A stretch of 64,000 bases of DNA from positions 19,874 to 83,873 of the forward strand of contig JAGFJE010000433.1 in assembly GCA_024103175.1 (NCBI GenBank). Direction: 5' to 3'. Position numbers and translations under genes: made by a program. The notes under the pieces are model-generated. The model searched no databases. It was not told where the DNA came from and worked only from the letters and a program-made list of their open reading frames with translations. Positions 60,064 through 64,000 of this stretch are shown here, in pieces (within the stretch, counting starts at the first letter, position 1; each line of letters opens with the position of its first letter). This DNA is from Phaeodactylibacter sp. Its GTDB lineage: Bacteria > Bacteroidota > Bacteroidia > Chitinophagales > Saprospiraceae.

Positions 60064-63000
60064 ATGCACTTTTCCAAATGGATGACACCGGCATTCACGC
60101 GCGCTCTGTTGGCAGCTCTCCTGGCAATGGGCGGCTCTTTTTTGGCCCTGTCCCAACCGTCCTATCCCGATCCCGCCGACTGGCAGGTGGAACAATTGCC
60201 CGTGGAAGATGAACTGGGCAGCAATGGCATCAAAGCTGCCGCGGAGGATGAAAGGGGGTTCATTTGGCTGGCGTCTAACAACGGCATCGCCCGTTATGAT
60301 GGATATGCCTACAAAAACTATCCGGCTATTACCGAAGACAGCACTTCTTTGAACCACGGCCGGACGAGCGCCGCCTTCGTAGATCATACAGGGGTACTGT
60401 GGGTAGGCACCCGCCTGGGTATTAACCGCTACATTCCGGAATGTGATTGCTTCAAACAATACAATGCGGCTAACGAGCCGCCAAATTCAGTGCCGGACGG
60501 CGAAGTCAATGGAATCGCCGAGGATAGCCACCGGCAAATGTGGGTGGCCAGCCAGTACGGCGGCTTGTATCGCTACAGCCGGGAAACGGACAGCTTTGAG
60601 CGGTTCCTCTACCGGCCGACGGATCCGGTGGACCTTTCCAATGACCAGGCCAGAGCTATACTCTGCGATAAAGATGGTTTTATATGGGTGGGGACAGGAG
60701 AACCATTTGTCCCTTCCATCACCGGTGGCGGCCTGATCCGCTTCCATCCGGAAACTGGAGAAGCGAAACGGTATTTACACGATCCGGATGACGAATTCAG
60801 CCTCATCGACAACCGGGTGAGCGCTCTGTTGCAGGACAGCAAAGGGCGAATATGGGTAGGTTCCTGCAATAGTGGGCTGCATTTGTATGACCCACAAAAA
60901 GGCCGCTTTATTAGAATGGCGCCCGGCAGTTCCGAAATCTATGCCCGGCCGGCGGGAATGGCGCCCTGGACCTCCTGCCCGCATATCCGGATACTACACG
61001 AAGACCGCTGGGGCGGCGTCTGGGTGGGCAATTTCAACGGAGGGCTCTATCGCTTTGATGCGGCCGGCGGAGCGCCCCGGCTGTTTGCCCACAGCCCTGA
61101 CAATCCGAGCGGCATGACGAATGACCTCGTCTGGTCCTTTTTCGAAGATTCACAGGGCCGCTTCTGGCTGGGTAATATGTCGGGGGGCGGATATAAGATC
61201 GACCCCTGGCGGAAGAAATTCCAGGCCCACTTCCTGGAGGAGGGCATTTCAGCAGTATATGAATCTCCGGCGGAACCGGGCGTGATCTGGCTGGGAGTTT
61301 GGGAAAAGGGCGTTTACCGCTGGGATCGCCAAAGCGGGGAATACCAGCATTTTTTTAAAACTTCACCGGCGAGTGGCGGCCCGGCGAGTAATGTGATCTT
61401 TAGGTTCTTTGAGGACAGCGAAAATAATTTATGGCTGGCGACGGATAACGGGCTCAGCCTTTTGGATCGAAACACAGGGCGTTTTATCCATTACCCGATT
61501 ACCACTCCCAGTGGCGAGGCGGTGAGCATTTTAGCTATTTATGAAGATCGGGAAGGCGTCTTGTGGTTGGGTACATGGGGCCAGGGCTTCTATACCTTCG
61601 ACCGCAGCAACGGAACGTATGAACACTATGCCTTACCCCATATCGGAGGAAACGAAGGCAATACCTACAACCAAAGCGTATATGCTGTGCATAAAGATAC
61701 GCAGGGCCGCCTTTGGCTGGGCACCTGGATGGAAGGGCTGTATTATTTTGACGTAGAGGCTCTGCGGTTTGAGCGCCATCTGGAAGGAATAGGCGTAAGA
61801 ACGATCTACGAGCATGAGCCGGGTAAATTCTGGCTGGGCGCCGGCAATGACGGGCTGATCGAATATGCTCCTGAGCAGGGTATACTGCGTTCCTTTAACA
61901 CCACCGACGGCCTTGCCGGGAATAAGGTGTTTGCCATTCTGGAAGATAAAAACCAGGTGTTGTGGATGAGTACGAATCAGGGCATCAGCAGCTTTGACCC
62001 TCATACCGAAACCTTTGAACAATTCGATAAAGAAGATGGGCTGCCCTCGCTGGGTTTTTATGATTTCAGTGCCCTGAAGGCGTCCGATGGTACTTTTTAC
62101 TTCGGTTCTCTTAAAGGGCTCGCAAGTTTTAAGCCGGAGCAGGTTACAAAACATTTTGCCCTGCCCACTATGAATATCCAGGACATCAGAATATTTGACA
62201 GATCCTACCGAAAAGGCGAAGTGGATTCTACCTTCAGTTGGCTTCCCGAAATGCCGGAGCAATTGTCGCTGCCCCACGATCAAAATGAACTGACCTTTGA
62301 ATATGTCGGCCTGCATTATACAGCGCCTGAACTCAACCAGTACCGGCATCGCCTCATTCCTTATGAACGACAATGGGTCGAAGCAGGAACCAAAAGGGCT
62401 GCCCGGTACACCAATCTCGGGCCGGGAGCATACCAGTTTCAGGTGATTGCCAGTAACAGCGACGGATTATGGGCTGAAACGCCCGCCACCATCAACATCC
62501 TGATCCGCCCGCCCTGGTGGGCTACCTGGTGGGCCTACCTGCTCTATGTGCTGCTTACTGCTCTGGCCCTTTACAGCATTTACAGTTATCAGAAACGCCG
62601 GTGGACGCTGCAGGCTTCCCTGCAAAGGGAGTTGGAGGAATCTCAGCGCCTGAAGGAACTGGACGAATTCAAAAGCCGCTTCTACGCCAACATCACCCAC
62701 GAATTCCGCACGCCGCTCACGGTCATTCAGGGGCTGGCGGATCAAATACAGGAAAACCCGCGCTGGAAAATTACCGAACACACCGGCCTGATCAAACGCA
62801 ACAGCCAAAAACTACTCCAACTCATCAACCAGATGCTGGACCTCTCCAAACTGGAAGCCGGAAGAATGGAGCCCCATTACATCCAGGGCGACATCATCAA
62901 GTACCTGAGCTACCTCGTCGAATCGTTCCACTCTCCGGCCATCAACCGGAACATCAGCCTTTCCTTTTATGCGCATACCGACAGCCTGCTTATGGACTAC

Positions 63001-64000
63001 GACCCGGAAAAATGCCAGCAGGTCGTGAGCAACCTGCTCTCCAACGCCATCAAGTTCACCCCGGAATATGGGAAAATAAAGGTGGTGGCCAAGGTGCTTG
63101 CGGATGGGGGGCAGCGGAAACTGGAAGTGAGTGTGCAGGATACGGGAACGGGCATCCCTCCTGATCAGCTTCCCTATATCTTTGACCGCTTTTATCAAGC
63201 CCCCCCCAGCCCCCCCAAAGCAGGGGAGTTGACAACAAAGCCCTCCCCCGGAACTTCCCCCCTTCGGGGGGATCGAGGGGGGCTAGGGGGCCCGAATCCC
63301 CCCCCCTCGGGGGGGCTAGGGGGGGCTACTGGCACCGGCCTGGGCCTCGCCCTGACCAAAGAACTCCTGGAGCTGATGAGGGGAAGTATCGAGGTGGAGA
63401 GTGAGGTGGGTAAAGGAACGCGTTTCACCTTCCGCCTTCCGGTGCACAACGAGGCGAAAATAGAAGAAAAAACGCCATTGCCTACTCCGGTGGCGGGGGC
63501 TTCCAAAATAACCGCCTCGCTTGAGCCCGTCCGCCAGGCCATGGGCGCTACACGGGAGGCGCCATCCGTTTTGGTGGTGGAAGACAGCCTGGATGTCATC
63601 TACTACCTGCGCGAGTGCCTGCAGGGCCGGTACCAGGTGATGGAAGCATCCAACGGGCGGGAGGGTATCGTCAAAGCTCAGGAAATCATCCCCGACCTGG
63701 TCGTCAGCGATGTGATGATGCCGGAAGTAGACGGGTTTGAGTTGTGCAAAACCCTGAAAACAGACGAACGGACCAGCCACATCCCGGTCATTTTGCTGAC
63801 GGCAAAGGCCACGCAGGAAGACAAGCTGGAGGGCCTGAACCACGGCGCAGACGCCTACCTGATGAAGCCGTTCCACAAGGAGGAACTGCTGGCCCGCCTG
63901 GAACAACTCCTGGAACTGCGGCGAAAGCTGCAGCAAAAATACCAGTCGGCCGATAGTGGCGGCCCGGCGCCGGAAGACGCCTTCCTGCAAAAAGTCCGGA
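60064..64000 (+). CDS. Hybrid two-component system protein, truncated by window end
   Basis: At least 1312 residues, open to the window end. A signal/anchor segment is followed by Reg_prop propeller blades (GFIWLASNNGIARYDG and many similar units, about 60-690), a Y_Y_Y domain (QNELTFEYVGLHYTAPELNQ), a membrane helix (WWAYLLYVLLTALALYSIYS), a HisKA box with His879 (ITHEFRTPLTVIQG), a HATPase (NLLSNAIKFTP, DTGTGIP, GTGLGLALTKEL) and a receiver with Asp1216 (VVSDVMMPEVDGF). This is the order of HTCS regulators of polysaccharide use; an AraC-type HTH is expected beyond the window. A repeat-derived segment interrupts the ATP lid at residues 1046-1089. Confidence 0.93.
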   Translation, partial: MHFSKWMTPAFTRALLAALLAMGGSFLALSQPSYPDPADWQVEQLPVEDELGSNGIKAAAEDERGFIWLASNNGIARYDGYAYKNYPAITEDSTSLNHGRTSAAFVDHTGVLWVGTRLGINRYIPECDCFKQYNAANEPPNSVPDGEVNGIAEDSHRQMWVASQYGGLYRYSRETDSFERFLYRPTDPVDLSNDQARAILCDKDGFIWVGTGEPFVPSITGGGLIRFHPETGEAKRYLHDPDDEFSLIDNRVSALLQDSKGRIWVGSCNSGLHLYDPQKGRFIRMAPGSSEIYARPAGMAPWTSCPHIRILHEDRWGGVWVGNFNGGLYRFDAAGGAPRLFAHSPDNPSGMTNDLVWSFFEDSQGRFWLGNMSGGGYKIDPWRKKFQAHFLEEGISAVYESPAEPGVIWLGVWEKGVYRWDRQSGEYQHFFKTSPASGGPASNVIFRFFEDSENNLWLATDNGLSLLDRNTGRFIHYPITTPSGEAVSILAIYEDREGVLWLGTWGQGFYTFDRSNGTYEHYALPHIGGNEGNTYNQSVYAVHKDTQGRLWLGTWMEGLYYFDVEALRFERHLEGIGVRTIYEHEPGKFWLGAGNDGLIEYAPEQGILRSFNTTDGLAGNKVFAILEDKNQVLWMSTNQGISSFDPHTETFEQFDKEDGLPSLGFYDFSALKASDGTFYFGSLKGLASFKPEQVTKHFALPTMNIQDIRIFDRSYRKGEVDSTFSWLPEMPEQLSLPHDQNELTFEYVGLHYTAPELNQYRHRLIPYERQWVEAGTKRAARYTNLGPGAYQFQVIASNSDGLWAETPATINILIRPPWWATWWAYLLYVLLTALALYSIYSYQKRRWTLQASLQRELEESQRLKELDEFKSRFYANITHEFRTPLTVIQGLADQIQENPRWKITEHTGLIKRNSQKLLQLINQMLDLSKLEAGRMEPHYIQGDIIKYLSYLVESFHSPAINRNISLSFYAHTDSLLMDYDPEKCQQVVSNLLSNAIKFTPEYGKIKVVAKVLADGGQRKLEVSVQDTGTGIPPDQLPYIFDRFYQAPPSPPKAGELTTKPSPGTSPLRGDRGGLGGPNPPPSGGLGGATGTGLGLALTKELLELMRGSIEVESEVGKGTRFTFRLPVHNEAKIEEKTPLPTPVAGASKITASLEPVRQAMGATREAPSVLVVEDSLDVIYYLRECLQGRYQVMEASNGREGIVKAQEIIPDLVVSDVMMPEVDGFELCKTLKTDERTSHIPVILLTAKATQEDKLEGLNHGADAYLMKPFHKEELLARLEQLLELRRKLQQKYQSADSGGPAPEDAFLQKVR
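63199..63333. repeat. C/G-rich hairpin repeat inside the kinase gene
   Basis: A 135-base insertion with CCCCCCCCAGCCCCCCC at one end and GGGGGGGCTAGGGGGGGC at the other, which are complementary, and internal CCCCCCTTCGGGGGG. It keeps the reading frame and encodes Pro/Gly/Ser-rich residues. Its C-runs with AGCCCCC resemble the intergenic block at 19525-19800. Confidence 0.85.

Overview
The window reads as chromosomal DNA of a Bacteroidota bacterium, most likely of the Saprospiria (Lewinella/Haliscomenobacter-like) branch. This is inferred from family content: a PorP/SprF protein beside a PD40-OmpA protein (type IX secretion/gliding type), a Bacteroidota-type ECF sigma/FecR pair, a hybrid two-component regulator with a propeller sensor, a TonB receptor with an N-terminal carboxypeptidase-like domain, DUF5689, DUF4230 and DUF6438 proteins. 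Most starts lack a Shine-Dalgarno sequence, as is usual in this phylum. No rRNA, tRNA or CRISPR array was recognised. The species cannot be named from the sequence.

Region 1 (about 2.5-12.5 kb) is visibly more AT-rich than the rest and is an accessory island encoding an unusual ribosomally made peptide (RiPP) system. It has three precursor genes with pinensin-like leaders (LKL[DE]DL[RK]IQSFVT ... GG) and acidic, Cys-rich cores, a C39-peptidase ABC exporter expected to cut after GG, a LanC-like cyclase with intact zinc ligands and a 250-residue C-terminal extension, and a protein fusing a nucleotidyltransferase to what looks like a degenerate SpaB_C (lantibiotic dehydratase elimination) domain. 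A T4 Rnl1-like RNA ligase lies inside the island. No LanB glutamylation domain or LanM dehydratase is visible, so how Ser/Thr would be dehydrated is open. A complete IS630-type element and a 164-bp MITE with the same ends have inserted just past the stop codons of two precursor genes.

Region 2 (12.5-24 kb): trmN6, then a likely functional trio of DUF5689 lipoprotein, TonB-dependent receptor and secreted endonuclease/exonuclease/phosphatase, a Uma2 nuclease-like gene, a Pif1-like helicase, a DUF4230 protein and a NarL-type regulator. The intergenic spaces hold several families of hairpin repeats.

Region 3 (24-44 kb): LysM protein and CNNM/CBS membrane protein (3-bp gap), PfkB sugar kinase, glpD, GH31 alpha-glucosidase, DUF6438 lipoprotein with yidC, an aminotransferase, cell-envelope genes (lipoprotein, HhH membrane protein, OmpA protein), ffh and an M16 protease.

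Region 4 (44-64 kb): PD40-OmpA and PorP/SprF pair, coaE overlapping a LOG-family gene, a photolyase, a TPR lipoprotein, a Spo0M-like protein, two Fe-S oxidoreductase subunits, a PyrR-like phosphoribosyltransferase, an alanine/glycine:cation symporter, an ECF sigma/anti-sigma pair, and a hybrid histidine kinase that runs off the window. A G/C-homopolymer hairpin repeat sits in frame inside the ATP lid of that kinase. Related repeat sequence also encodes the tail of the secreted nuclease at 19.5 kb, so repeats in this genome enter coding sequence as well as spacers.
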